A stretch of 64,000 nt of DNA, from NCBI RefSeq assembly GCF_030581005.1, contig NZ_JAUQSX010000001.1:434001-498000 (forward strand), in the 5' to 3' direction. Origin of the DNA: Hymenobacter mellowenesis (GTDB taxonomy: Bacteria; Bacteroidota; Bacteroidia; Cytophagales; Hymenobacteraceae). The position numbers were made by a program, and so were the translations under genes. Below are positions 1 to 7,277 of this stretch, one piece after another. Under the pieces are notes generated by a model. That model did no database searches. It saw nothing but the letters and a program-made list of their open reading frames with translations, and was not told the DNA's origin. How positions within the stretch are numbered: position 1 is the first letter of the stretch; each line of letters starts with the position of its first letter.

Positions 1-166
1 CCGGGTTGAGGTGCACCCAGGCAAAATCCCGGATGACGGCCGTTTCGGCCTCGTAGAGCGGCCGCAGGACGGCCACGGCCGTCAGGGACATGGTGAGCAA
101 CGTGTGCAGCAGCCCGGTGGGATGGGCCACATCGGCCGGCAGCCCCGGCGCAGAGGGATTCAGCAT
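1..166 (-). CDS. PAS-type signalling protein, N-terminal fragment
   Basis: The minus strand opens at an ATG at 166 and runs off the left edge, so only about 55 residues are visible. They read MLNPSAPGLPADVAHP, then a segment with LRPLYEAETAVIRDFAWVHL followed by NP. The pattern LRPxY-x-DFAWxxLNP is typical of the first PAS domain of Hymenobacter sensor proteins, in which a PAS or histidine-kinase part would follow. That part is outside the window, so the output module is unknown. It lies downstream of the GAF protein in the same direction, with a 155-base gap. The family call rests on motif memory from a short piece. Confidence 0.55.
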   Translation of the reverse strand, partial: MLNPSAPGLPADVAHPTGLLHTLLTMSLTAVAVLRPLYEAETAVIRDFAWVHLNP

Positions 167-321
167 AAGAAAGTTGGCTTCGCGCCGGAACACCCGCAGC
201 CGCTACCGCAGCGGGCTACATACTAATGAGCCGGAAGTACGCTCACAATCAAACAAAATTACCCGTCAGGCAGCCATCACCCGCGGCGCCCGCCAGGCAG
301 GGCGCTCCCGCCCCACCAAGT

Positions 322-1041
322 TCAGGCGCCAAGCGGAGGGCGCACCGGGATACTCGCCGATGGCAGCAGCGCCGATAGTCCGGCGACGGTTTCCCGCAAG
401 TTCACCAGGCGCCGCTGCACGACGTGGAGGGCGGCATCGGCAAACTGGGCGCGCAGGCGGCGAATAAGAGCCCGCAAAAGGTTGATGTCCTCGATGGCCA
501 ATTGTTGCACGGCCGGCCAGCGGGGTGCGCCTGCCGCTTCGGTTACGTATTGCCACCGCGTGGTGATGGCCTGGCTGGCAATGGCGGCCAGCTCATTCAG
601 CACAGCTTCTTCCTGGCTGGTAAAGGCCCGCGACTGATTGTCGCTCAAACACATGACCCCGACAGCATAGTGCTGCTCGATGAGCAGGGGCGCGCCCGCA
701 TAAAACTCCATCCGAAACCGTTGCGCCGTTTGCCAGTGCGGCGAATCGCTGCCCTGACTGATGTCGTTGAGCACCACCGTGGCGTGTTGGTGCACCGCCA
801 TGGAGCAAAGCGCCGCCTCGCGGGGCAGTACCCGCAGGTCCGGCACGCCGTGCGTGGCCGGAAAATCTACCTGCGCACCGTCGACGAGCGACAGAAAAGC
901 AACCGGCAACCCAAAGATGTGGGCGGCCAGCGTGGTCAACTCCTGAAAGATGGGCTCTTGAAAGGCGGTTGGAACGTGGTACTTCCGAATAATCAGGAGC
1001 CGGGCCTGTTCATTGGGCGGCTCCAGATGGGAGTAAGACAT
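322..1041 (-). CDS. GAF domain protein
   Basis: A 239-residue soluble protein with no signal peptide. Residues about 25-165 form a GAF domain: FQELTTLAAHIFGLPVAFLS, then VDFPATHGVPD, LCSMAVHQHATVVLNDI, FYAGAPLLIEQHYAVGVMCL and a closing helix LNELAAIASQAI. This is the layout of stand-alone GAF proteins that sit beside sensor kinases in Bacteroidota. The C-terminal 70 residues are helical and arginine-rich with no recognised domain. A small-molecule or redox sensing role in the cytoplasm is inferred from the family; no ligand can be read. The PAS protein fragment follows on the same strand and may be a partner. Confidence 0.8.
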   Translation of the reverse strand: MSYSHLEPPNEQARLLIIRKYHVPTAFQEPIFQELTTLAAHIFGLPVAFLSLVDGAQVDFPATHGVPDLRVLPREAALCSMAVHQHATVVLNDISQGSDSPHWQTAQRFRMEFYAGAPLLIEQHYAVGVMCLSDNQSRAFTSQEEAVLNELAAIASQAITTRWQYVTEAAGAPRWPAVQQLAIEDINLLRALIRRLRAQFADAALHVVQRRLVNLRETVAGLSALLPSASIPVRPPLGA

Positions 1042-1243
1042 TTAGAATAGTCGTAATAGAGATAACCGGGCTCGTACGAAATCCCGACAGTAAAGGTTAT
1101 GCAGGTACGCAGGTGCCTCGGTGGCCCCGGTATTGTGAATAGAAAACGGGCTACCTTTTTTCTCAAGAACGGAGCCGGACTGCTTTTGCTAATTCGCCCC
1201 ATTCACAGCCCGAATCAAACAACCCGCCGCAGCTTGAGAAACG

Positions 1244-1269
1244 AAAAGCCTCAGCGGTGCGGAGGCTCT
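1244..1269 (-). terminator. Weak intrinsic terminator
   Basis: On the minus strand AGCCTC, a 9-base loop and GAGGCT are followed by TTTTC. It lies between the small open frame at 1352-1510 and the GAF gene, so it would end a leftward transcript that starts upstream of the GAF gene. Confidence 0.35.
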
Positions 1270-1351
1270 TGGGGGTATTTGGGTAACGAAAATTTACGAA
1301 GGCTGGAAAATGGATTTTCATCCGCACGGCTGCCTGAAGCTTGGTTTCCAA

Positions 1352-1510
1352 TTAAAAGTTGAAGCTGCGTTTGGGCCACGGCCGGCTCACCGCCAGCCCG
1401 GCCAGTAGCACCAGCCAACAAGGAAAAAGCCACGCATCGGGGGCAACGGCAGCAGTACCAACTACCGTGCCCGGCGCAGGCGAGAGCTCAATTAGGGGCC
1501 CGCTTTTCAC
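1352..1510 (-). CDS. Possible small single-pass membrane peptide
   Basis: A 52-residue frame with a GTG start. It has a proline-rich stretch (SGPLIELSPAPGTVVG), then one hydrophobic segment (WLFPCWLVLLAGLAV) and a basic tail (SRPWPKRSFNF) before TAA. The plan of spacer, membrane helix and basic tail resembles a C-terminal sorting domain or a small membrane peptide. The frame stays open upstream of the GTG, so it could also be the end of a lost longer gene. A weak terminator follows on the same strand. No family is recognised. The rest of 1042-1595 shows nothing else. Confidence 0.22.
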   Translation of the reverse strand: MKSGPLIELSPAPGTVVGTAAVAPDAWLFPCWLVLLAGLAVSRPWPKRSFNF

Positions 1511-1595
1511 CAAACCCCCACCTAAAAGTGCCGACCTTGCAAGGGAATGGCTCCGCCGCCAAACTCTGGCGTCCCTGCAACCGAAATTCCCCTGA

Positions 1596-3017
1596 ATGCC
1601 TGATTCGCCCTCCCGCTACACCCGCTTCCTCGCCTGGCTCGACCAGCGCCTGCTCCGTCGGCTCTACACCGACCGGGTGCGCCGGCTGATTTTGCAGAGC
1701 TTCCCGTTCTGGTTTGCGTCGGTGGTGGTGGGCGGGGTGGCCGTGGTCTACGAGCGGCTGTTTGCCTGGGCCGAGCAGCTGAGCTTTGCCTGGCTGCGCC
1801 ACCAGCCGCTGCTGGCGTTCGGGCTCACGCCGCTGGCCTTTCTGGTGTCGTGGGTGCTGGTGCAGCAGTTGGCTCCGGCGGCGCGGGGCAGCGGCATTCC
1901 GCAGGTGATGGCCGGCATCGAGCTATCGACCCCCAGCCAGCACCACCGCGTGGGCTATCTGTTGAGCTTGCGCGTGGCCATCATGAAGGTACTGAGCAGC
2001 GTGGCCCTGCTGCTGGGCGGCGGCGTCATTGGCCGCGAGGGGCCGACCATCCAGATTTCAGCGGCCATTTTCCGGGCCATCAACCGCCTACAGCCGGCGG
2101 GCTGGCCGCAGCTCTCGCGCCAGATTGCCCTGGTCACGGGCGGCGCGGCCGGCCTGGCAGCGGCGTTCAATACCCCGCTGGGCGGCATCGTATTCGTGGT
2201 CGAAGAGCTGACCCAGATGCACATGGCCCGCTTTCGGATGGCCGTGTTTTCGGCCGTCATCATCGCCGGGCTCACGGCCCAGGCCTTCCTGGGCCCCTAC
2301 CTCTACCTGGGCTTCCCGAAGGTGACGGCCCACGTGGGCTGGATTCTGGCCACGGTGGTACTGGTGGCCGTGGTATGCGGCCTGGCCGGAGCGTTGTTTG
2401 CCAAAACGCTGCTGTGGCTGGGCGCTTACCGCAAGCGTTTCGCCAGCTTCGGCCAGCAGGCGGGCTGGGTGCTGGCCTGCGGCCTGCTGATGGCCGGGCT
2501 GGCCTACCTGGTGGGCCAGGAGGGCGTGGGCACGGGCAAGCCCATTATCAACCGGCTGCTGTTTGCCAACGATAGCCAAACGCCCTGGTACCTGTTTCCG
2601 GCGCGCTTCGCGGGCATGGCTCTGAGCTACAGCGGCGGCGGGGCGGGCGGCGTGTTTGCCACCTCGCTCAGCGCCGGGGCCATCCTGGGCGACGGCCTGT
2701 GCCGGCTGGGCGCGGTGCCCCTCGAAGACCGCAACCTGCTGATTCTGGTGAGCATGGTCAGCTTCCTGACGGGCGTGGTGCGCTCGCCCTTCACGGCCGC
2801 CATCCTGGTACTGGAAATGACGGACCGCCACTCGGCCATCTTTCAACTCTTGCTCAGCGGGATGATGGCGCAGGCCGTAGCCTCGCTCATCGACCCGCAC
2901 TCGCTCTATGAACACCTGAAAGTGAGCTTCATGCGCGAAACCCTCGACCAGCCCGCGCCAAAACTGACTTCCCGCCCGGAGCGGGAGGAAGTTGCTGAAC
3001 GCGACGAAAGGGGCTAA
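1596..3017 (+). CDS. ClC family chloride channel or H+/Cl- exchanger
   Basis: A 473-residue polytopic membrane protein of normal length for a bacterial ClC without CBS domains. The family signatures are in order: GSGIPQ near residue 93, GREGPTIQ near 145 containing the gating glutamate, and TPLGGIVFVVEE near 195. The second glutamate pair in that last motif fits the internal proton glutamate of exchangers. A C-terminal SLYEHL supplies a candidate chloride-coordinating tyrosine. It moves chloride across the inner membrane and is probably coupled to protons; exchanger rather than channel is inferred from the glutamates. The start is the ATG just after an in-frame stop region. Its last four bases overlap the end of the convergent DUF1223 gene. 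Confidence 0.93.
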   Translation: MPDSPSRYTRFLAWLDQRLLRRLYTDRVRRLILQSFPFWFASVVVGGVAVVYERLFAWAEQLSFAWLRHQPLLAFGLTPLAFLVSWVLVQQLAPAARGSGIPQVMAGIELSTPSQHHRVGYLLSLRVAIMKVLSSVALLLGGGVIGREGPTIQISAAIFRAINRLQPAGWPQLSRQIALVTGGAAGLAAAFNTPLGGIVFVVEELTQMHMARFRMAVFSAVIIAGLTAQAFLGPYLYLGFPKVTAHVGWILATVVLVAVVCGLAGALFAKTLLWLGAYRKRFASFGQQAGWVLACGLLMAGLAYLVGQEGVGTGKPIINRLLFANDSQTPWYLFPARFAGMALSYSGGGAGGVFATSLSAGAILGDGLCRLGAVPLEDRNLLILVSMVSFLTGVVRSPFTAAILVLEMTDRHSAIFQLLLSGMMAQAVASLIDPHSLYEHLKVSFMRETLDQPAPKLTSRPEREEVAERDERG

Positions 3018-3787
3018 TTGGCCGCGGAAGTAGCCGCGGCCAGCGGCAGGCTGGCCACGCCCACCACGTGGTGCGAGCCGGTTTCCTGCACCAGCACCAC
3101 CGCCCGCAGATTCGCGGTTTTCCAGGCGGCATCCAGGTTGAGCGGCGCGGTCGCGGTGAATGTGCCATCGGCGCCTACGCTGCCTAGCGTGCGCCAGGCG
3201 CGTACCACCGCCGCGTGACGCAATAGGCGCCCCGAGTTTTCGCCCCGCCCTACCTGGCTGGAAAGGCCGGTTTCGGTGAGTGCCAGCTCGACGCGGGCGG
3301 CCGGAGTGCCAGCAGGCAGCTGTCCCACGCTGACTCGCAGCATGCCGGGAGCGGACGCGGCCAGCGTGACGGTGGCCCTGGGCACCTGGGCGGCTTTCGC
3401 GACGGTTTCGGCCAGGGTGCTGCGCTGGTTGCCCACGAACTCATAGCGGCCATTTACGACGGCCTGGGGCGTGTAGCTGCCCGTCTTGAAGCCCTGCGCG
3501 TACCAGCGCTGGCGCTCGGTGAACTGGGGCGCGGAAAACGGGTCTTTCCAGCCCAGGCGATTCCAGTAGTCGACGTGCTGGCCCAGGGCGATAACTTCCA
3601 CGCCGGTCACCGATTGGGCGGTTTCCAACTCGCGCAGGGCCGCATCGGCTGCTGGGCAGGACGAGCAGCCTTCGGAGGTGAACAACTCGACCACCACCGG
3701 CACACGCCCGGCGGCTGGGGTGTTCGATTCAGCTAGGCCCGCCGCAACGATGAGCACGGGCAACAGGATAACTAGGGAGCGTGCCAT
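3014..3787 (-). CDS. DUF1223 thioredoxin-fold secreted protein
   Basis: A 257-residue protein with an N-terminal signal peptide (MARSLVILLPVLIVAAGLA). The mature part starts VPVVVELFTSEGCSSCPAAD, the DUF1223 hallmark with a CxxC-like CSSC motif on a thioredoxin-like fold. DUF1223 features further along are ALGQHVDYWNRLGWKDPFS and YTPQAVVNGRYEFVG. The C-terminal half is a beta-rich domain. It is probably periplasmic. Redox activity is plausible from the cysteines but not established for the family. It converges on the ClC gene with a 4-base overlap, so the two transcripts meet. Confidence 0.9.
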   Translation of the reverse strand: MARSLVILLPVLIVAAGLAESNTPAAGRVPVVVELFTSEGCSSCPAADAALRELETAQSVTGVEVIALGQHVDYWNRLGWKDPFSAPQFTERQRWYAQGFKTGSYTPQAVVNGRYEFVGNQRSTLAETVAKAAQVPRATVTLAASAPGMLRVSVGQLPAGTPAARVELALTETGLSSQVGRGENSGRLLRHAAVVRAWRTLGSVGADGTFTATAPLNLDAAWKTANLRAVVLVQETGSHHVVGVASLPLAAATSAAN

Positions 3788-4721
3788 ATAATGGGAAATA
3801 AGAATTTGAAGATGAGTGCCAGAGGACTAGACGCGGCAGCTGGCAAGTGCTTACACCTAGTCCGAAAAAGGTGGCGAACGACGAGGTATGCTAACGGTAT
3901 CTTGTATACGTCGGCCCGCAGCGGGAAAAGACGGGTTGTAGCGATGAACGAGCCGGCGCATCTGGTAGAGCGCCGCGCTGGTTGGCGTGGGCTTTTAGCT
4001 GACTTCGGCTACGAAAAAACGGCAATACATGCCCAGCTTATTGCTGCTCAGCACCCTGGCTGCTCAGGCCCAAACCCCAACCGTTTCCCTCATGATTTCG
4101 GCTTTGGCCGTGAGCGACACCGCGCCCACTTTTCAAGGCCAGCATGCCGCCGGCCGGCCCGTATAAAAGCGCCAGTTGCTCAAAAAAAGGCCCGTGGTGC
4201 TTACCACGTCACGTGCTAGGCCACCTGAAGCGCCGAGTAGCCACCCGCGCCTATCACGCCGACAGCGGCCCCAATTTCACCGCCCCCGACCAGCCCCCCT
4301 GCCAGCCGCTGCCCCCAGCCACCGGCGCGGCTCCCGACAGCCAACCGCTGGGCACTTAGTGGCTGGAGCATCTTAAGTAGAAGTGGCCCAGTTGGTCGGA
4401 TATTCCTTTCTTAGCTTGGCCAAGCTGAAGAAGCTGCGGTATATAGCGTGAGCAGGTGCCACGTGACATAGTGGCTTATTTTACTCAATAAACCAGACAT
4501 AAGTCATACACGCTCAATAAGTTTACAAGCGTTTGGGTAATGCGCTGCTATTTTGTAGTCGTCCTTGGTTGGGAAATGGTCCGGTCATGCTGTTGAAATA
4601 TAGCATAAAGTCAAACCACCTTTACATTCACTAAACCAAGTGCCGCGCCGCCATTCGCTCCAAGTAATTTGATGCCGAATGACTCGCACCTATACTGCGG
4701 ATAAAACCGGGGGCAATAATT
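3788..4721. other. Gene-poor stretch with relic coding sequence
   Basis: Over 900 bases without an intact gene. The only interpretable part is the peroxiredoxin-like relic near 4029-4220. From about 4380 to 4720 the DNA is less GC-rich and shows no coding pattern, promoter or repeat that I can defend. Confidence 0.6.
4029..4220 (+). pseudogene. Peroxiredoxin-like (AhpC/TSA) gene relic
   Basis: From the ATG at 4029 the frame gives a signal-peptide-like start (MPSLLLLSTLAAQAQTPTVS), then ALAVSDTAPTFQGQHAAGRP and V before a TAA at about 4164. Read through the stop, the same frame continues KRQLLKKRPVVLTT. Together this matches the start of secreted AhpC/TSA proteins, whose pattern is GDxAPxFxxxDxxGxxVxLxxLLKKGPVVLxFYRGxWCPYC. 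The catalytic WCPYC part cannot be found. The remaining sequence to about 4380 is proline-rich in all frames and looks decayed. The match is by eye over some 45 residues. Confidence 0.4.
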
Positions 4722-4756
4722 AAAAAGGCCACTCACGATATCGTAAGTGGCCTTTT
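4722..4756 (-). terminator. Terminator of tRNA-Asn
   Basis: A near-perfect hairpin with stem AAAAGGCCACTTACGAT pairing with ATCGTGAGTGGCCTTTT on the minus strand, ending in a T run. It begins 3 bases after the tRNA 3' end, so the tRNA is probably transcribed alone. Confidence 0.85.
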
Positions 4757-4758
4757 AG

Positions 4759-4832
4759 CGCTCCCTCCTGGGCTCGAACCAGGGACCCTCTGATTAACAG
4801 TCAGATGCTCTAACCGGCTGAGCTAAGGAAGC
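4759..4832 (-). tRNA. tRNA-Asn (GTT)
   Basis: The minus strand reads GCTTCCTTAGCTCAGCCGG, the anticodon loop CTGTTAA with anticodon GTT, a T arm with GGTTCGAGCCC and the closing AGGGAGC, then discriminator G. The 7-base acceptor stem pairs with one G-U. No CCA is encoded. A strong terminator follows at once. The adjoining 3' region holds no integrase, so nothing suggests use as an attachment site. Confidence 0.96.
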
Positions 4833-4943
4833 TTTTTCTAGTCCGAAACCCGGTTGTTGTTGTTTCGGAGTGCAAATCTACAAACGTCTTTTGAAGATAA
4901 GCAAGCCGACTGCAACTTTTTTTCTTAAAATTTCCAATGACGC

Positions 4944-5396
4944 TCAGTTTGTAATATTGAGTTGGGAGCCTTGTTGGCTGACACTGTACTGCTTGAGCGG
5001 CCGTGGGGCCGGTCCACCGGTGATTTGGCCCTGTAAATTAAATTGGGAATTGCAGCACGAATCGCGCATAAACAGGCGTGAATTGCGGTCTAAAGTCACC
5101 GTAGCGCAGGCGTTATAGGGCTGGTAAGGGCAGTTGCGCTCAAAGGCCAGATAAGAATTCGCATTTTGCCGCACCACAATCACGCCCTTCACGCCTCCGT
5201 CGCCAGCGGGGCCTTTCACAGGCAGTGTCACGGCACCATTGTCGACGCGCAGGCGGCTGTATTCCTGCGTGGTGAGGTTGATGCTCAGGTTGACCGGCGC
5301 ATAGGGAATGGCCGGCTGGTCGTCGTTTTTGCTACCGCAGCTGGCCAGCGCTAAGGCAATACCAGCGGCAGGGAGAATCCAGGAATAGCAGCTCAT
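4944..5396 (-). CDS. Lipoprotein with Rieske-like fold lacking iron ligands
   Basis: A 150-residue protein starting at MSCYSWILPAAG, with lipobox ALASC, so it is probably an outer-membrane or periplasmic lipoprotein. An ATG further upstream is open but would read through the ftsY terminator, so 5396 is preferred. The later part follows a Rieske layout: FERNCPYQPYNACATVTLD, then FMRDSCCNSQFNLQGQITGG and PAPRPLKQYSV. A true Rieske has C-x-H and C-x-x-H. Here these are CPY and CCNS, so both histidines are missing and a [2Fe-2S] cluster is not expected. Similar degenerate proteins are common in Bacteroidota. The role is unknown. Confidence 0.7.
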   Translation of the reverse strand: MSCYSWILPAAGIALALASCGSKNDDQPAIPYAPVNLSINLTTQEYSRLRVDNGAVTLPVKGPAGDGGVKGVIVVRQNANSYLAFERNCPYQPYNACATVTLDRNSRLFMRDSCCNSQFNLQGQITGGPAPRPLKQYSVSQQGSQLNITN

Positions 5397-5421
5397 AAGG
5401 TTTAATTTAAGCAGGAAAACG

Positions 5422-5467
5422 ATAAGCCACTTCAAGCACCAATAGTTCGGCGCTCGAAGTGGCTTAT
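5422..5467 (-). terminator. Intrinsic terminator after ftsY
   Basis: A perfect 12-base stem (ATAAGCCACTTC with GAAGTGGCTTAT) followed by CGTTTTCC on the minus strand, 25 bases after the ftsY stop. It separates ftsY from the lipoprotein gene. Confidence 0.75.
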
Positions 5468-5491
5468 ACAGCAAACGCCAACCGGTAGCGT

Positions 5492-6463
5492 TTATTTTTT
5501 AAACAGCGAATTGACGTAAGTGTGCCGGTCGAAAAGCTGTAAATCGGTCATCTTCTCCCCTACCCCGATGTAGCGCACCGGAATGCTGAACTGGTCCGAG
5601 ATGCCAATGACCACGCCGCCGCGGGCCGTGCCATCGAGCTTGGTGATGGCCAGGGCCGTTACCTCAGTGGCTTTGGTGAACTCCTTGGCTTGCATGAAGG
5701 CATTCTGACCCGTGCTACCGTCGAGTACCAGCAGCACCTCGTGCGGGGCGTCGGGAATCATCTTCTGCATCACGCGCTTGATTTTGCTCAGTTCGTTCAT
5801 CAGGTTCACCTTGTTGTGCAGGCGGCCGGCCGTGTCGATAATGACGACATCAGCGCCCATTTCTACGCCTTTTTTCACGGCGTCAAAGGCCACCGAAGCG
5901 GGGTCGGTGTTCATGCCGTGGCTCACCACGGGCACGCCCACGCGCTGCCCCCAGATGATGAGCTGGTCCACGGCCGCGGCCCGGAAGGTATCGGCGGCGC
6001 CCAGCACCACTTTTTTGCCGGCCGAGTGGAAGCGGTGGGCCAGCTTGCCGATGGTCGTGGTTTTGCCCACGCCATTCACGCCCACCACCATGATAACGTA
6101 TGGCTGCCCGGTGCTGCCCGCACTGTCCAGCACGGCCGTGGAGCCCGATTTATTGTCCTCCAGCAGCGCTGCGATTTCCTCGCGCAGGATGCGGTCCAGC
6201 TCGCCGGTGCTCACGTATTTGTCGCGGGCCACGCGGGCCTCGATGCGGTCGATAACCTTCACCGTGGTTTCGATGCCCACATCGGCGTGCACCAACAGGC
6301 TTTCCAGGTCGTCGAGCACGGCTTCGTCCACGGTGCTTTTGCCCACCACGGCCTTGCTCAGCTGCTCGAAGAAGTTGGTTTTGGTTTTTTCCAGGCCCGC
6401 GTCCAGTGAGGCCTGCTGGGCGGGGGTTTCTTTATCCTTTTTAAAAAAATCGAAGAGGCCCAT
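5492..6463 (-). CDS. ftsY: Signal recognition particle receptor FtsY
   Basis: A 323-residue SRP GTPase with a short N-terminus (MGLFDFFKKDKETPAQQ) and no long acidic A domain, as is usual in Bacteroidota. The N domain helices are followed by the G domain: GVNGVGKTTTIGKLA (P loop), DTFRAAAVDQL, DTAGRLHNKVNLMNELSKI, and TKLDGTARGGVVIG for guanine recognition. It docks the ribosome-SRP complex at the inner membrane for co-translational insertion. It follows rpmG and the DUF4295 gene on the same strand, but a palindromic repeat and a terminator lie in between, so it may have its own promoter. Confidence 0.97.
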   Translation of the reverse strand: MGLFDFFKKDKETPAQQASLDAGLEKTKTNFFEQLSKAVVGKSTVDEAVLDDLESLLVHADVGIETTVKVIDRIEARVARDKYVSTGELDRILREEIAALLEDNKSGSTAVLDSAGSTGQPYVIMVVGVNGVGKTTTIGKLAHRFHSAGKKVVLGAADTFRAAAVDQLIIWGQRVGVPVVSHGMNTDPASVAFDAVKKGVEMGADVVIIDTAGRLHNKVNLMNELSKIKRVMQKMIPDAPHEVLLVLDGSTGQNAFMQAKEFTKATEVTALAITKLDGTARGGVVIGISDQFSIPVRYIGVGEKMTDLQLFDRHTYVNSLFKK

Positions 6464-6472
6464 GGGGGTTCT

Positions 6473-6587
6473 GTCATGCTGAGCTTGCGAAGCAACTTAT
6501 CACGTTCGCCCTGCTCGGATTGGTAACTCTACTGAAAGCCGCCGTGATAAGCGTTTTCGGCGTCAGCATGACAAAAGTCAGCATGAC
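6473..6587. repeat. Family A palindrome, copy 1 (divergent)
   Basis: Outer arms GTCATGCTGAGC and GTCAGCATGAC, inner arms CTTATCACG and CGTGATAAG, with a loop of about 48 bases. A second GTCAGCATGAC follows at 6577-6587, a partial duplication of the right end. It sits directly upstream of the ftsY start. Confidence 0.75.
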
Positions 6588-6603
6588 AAGGGGTATAACA
6601 CGC

Positions 6604-6632
6604 AAAAAGTCCCACGAAGGTGGGACTTTTTT
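6604..6632 (-). terminator. Terminator of the rpmG-DUF4295 unit
   Basis: The hairpin AAAAAGTCCCACGAAGG closed by TGGGACTTTTTT is symmetrical and could work both ways. It lies 30 bases beyond the DUF4295 stop. Confidence 0.85.
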
Positions 6633-6661
6633 AACTTTTACAAAGCTATGGCAGCCTGCAA

Positions 6662-6826
6662 CTATTTGTTGCCGGTAGCGAGGTATTCCTGCACTTTGTC
6701 GAGGAGCACCATTTCTTCTTTGAAGGTGTAAGCACCGGTTTTCTCCGATTTCACAGCCCGAATCACCTTCGCCCAGTTCTTGGCGTTCTCGGTGGTTTTC
6801 AGCGTAGCAACTACTTTCTTAGCCAT
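6662..6826 (-). CDS. DUF4295 family small basic protein
   Basis: A 54-residue protein starting MAKKVVATLKTTENAKNWAK and ending YLATGNK. The sequence and place directly after rpmG identify the Bacteroidota family DUF4295, which is found beside ribosomal protein L33. It is basic and cytoplasmic; a ribosome-associated role is inferred only from the conserved context. It starts 8 bases after the rpmG stop and so shares its transcript, and a strong terminator follows. Confidence 0.92.
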   Translation of the reverse strand: MAKKVVATLKTTENAKNWAKVIRAVKSEKTGAYTFKEEMVLLDKVQEYLATGNK

Positions 6827-6834
6827 TGTTCAGG

Positions 6835-7017
6835 TTATTTAATTTCCTTGTGAACGGTCATTTTCTTGAGGATGGGGTTGAATTTCTTCAACTCGATGCG
6901 CTCAGGGGTGTTCTTGCGGTTCTTGGTGGTGATGTAGCGCGAGGTGCCCGGCATCCCCGAGGTTTTATGCTCGGTGCATTCCATGATAACCTGCACCCGG
7001 TTTCCTTTCTTGGCCAT
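6835..7017 (-). CDS. rpmG: 50S ribosomal protein bL33
   Basis: A 60-residue protein, [20 protein letters not shown] at the start, then [20 protein letters not shown] and KKFNP, as in bL33. Only one cysteine is present, so it is the C-minus (zinc-free) type. It is a large-subunit protein near the E site. In many Bacteroidota rpmB lies directly upstream; here an aminopeptidase gene and a palindrome intervene, and rpmG has a clear promoter of its own. Confidence 0.97.
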   Translation of the reverse strand: MAKKGNRVQVIMECTEHKTSGMPGTSRYITTKNRKNTPERIELKKFNPILKKMTVHKEIK

Positions 7018-7052
7018 CTCGACGGGGGTGTGTGTTTTTAAATTTAGGACTG

Positions 7053-7082
7053 CAAAGGTACGGGGATTTTTGGAAATGCCAA
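7053..7082 (-). promoter_or_regulatory. Bacteroidota promoter of rpmG
   Basis: On the minus strand TTG, exactly 19 bases, then TACCTTTG: a full match to the Bacteroidota sigma-A consensus TTG-N19-TAnnTTTG. Start of transcription is expected near 7046, giving a leader of about 30 bases before the rpmG ATG. Confidence 0.8.
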
Positions 7083-7140
7083 AGCAACTTAACGCAACTT
7101 TCAGTCGGCGAAGCAGAACGGAGCCACAAACAGCTGGGAA

Positions 7141-7250
7141 AACGTCATGCTGAGCGCAGTCGAAGCATCTCTACCGCAGCAGCGAATTCAATCACAGGAA
7201 AAGGATTACTACCACACGCGAGGTGCTTTGGCTGTGCTCAGCATGACGTT
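7141..7250. repeat. Family A palindrome, copy 2 (mismatched arms)
   Basis: The outer 12-15 bases of the arms pair (AACGTCATGCTGAGC with GCTCAGCATGACGTT). The inner modules do not: the left has TCTCTACCGC while the right has CACACGCGAGG, which is the partner of a different module. Confidence 0.75.
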
Positions 7251-7277
7251 CTGCGTCTTAAGACCGAAAGCCCACTA

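Noticed and set aside
3791..4219. A 142-codon plus-strand frame beginning next to the DUF1223 start
   Set aside because: It has no signal peptide or domain and overlaps the peroxiredoxin relic in another frame, where the motifs make sense.
4722..4832. tRNA-Asn as the attachment site of an integrated element
   Set aside because: There is no integrase, no repeat of the tRNA 3' end nearby and no block of foreign genes; the gene is followed by its own terminator.
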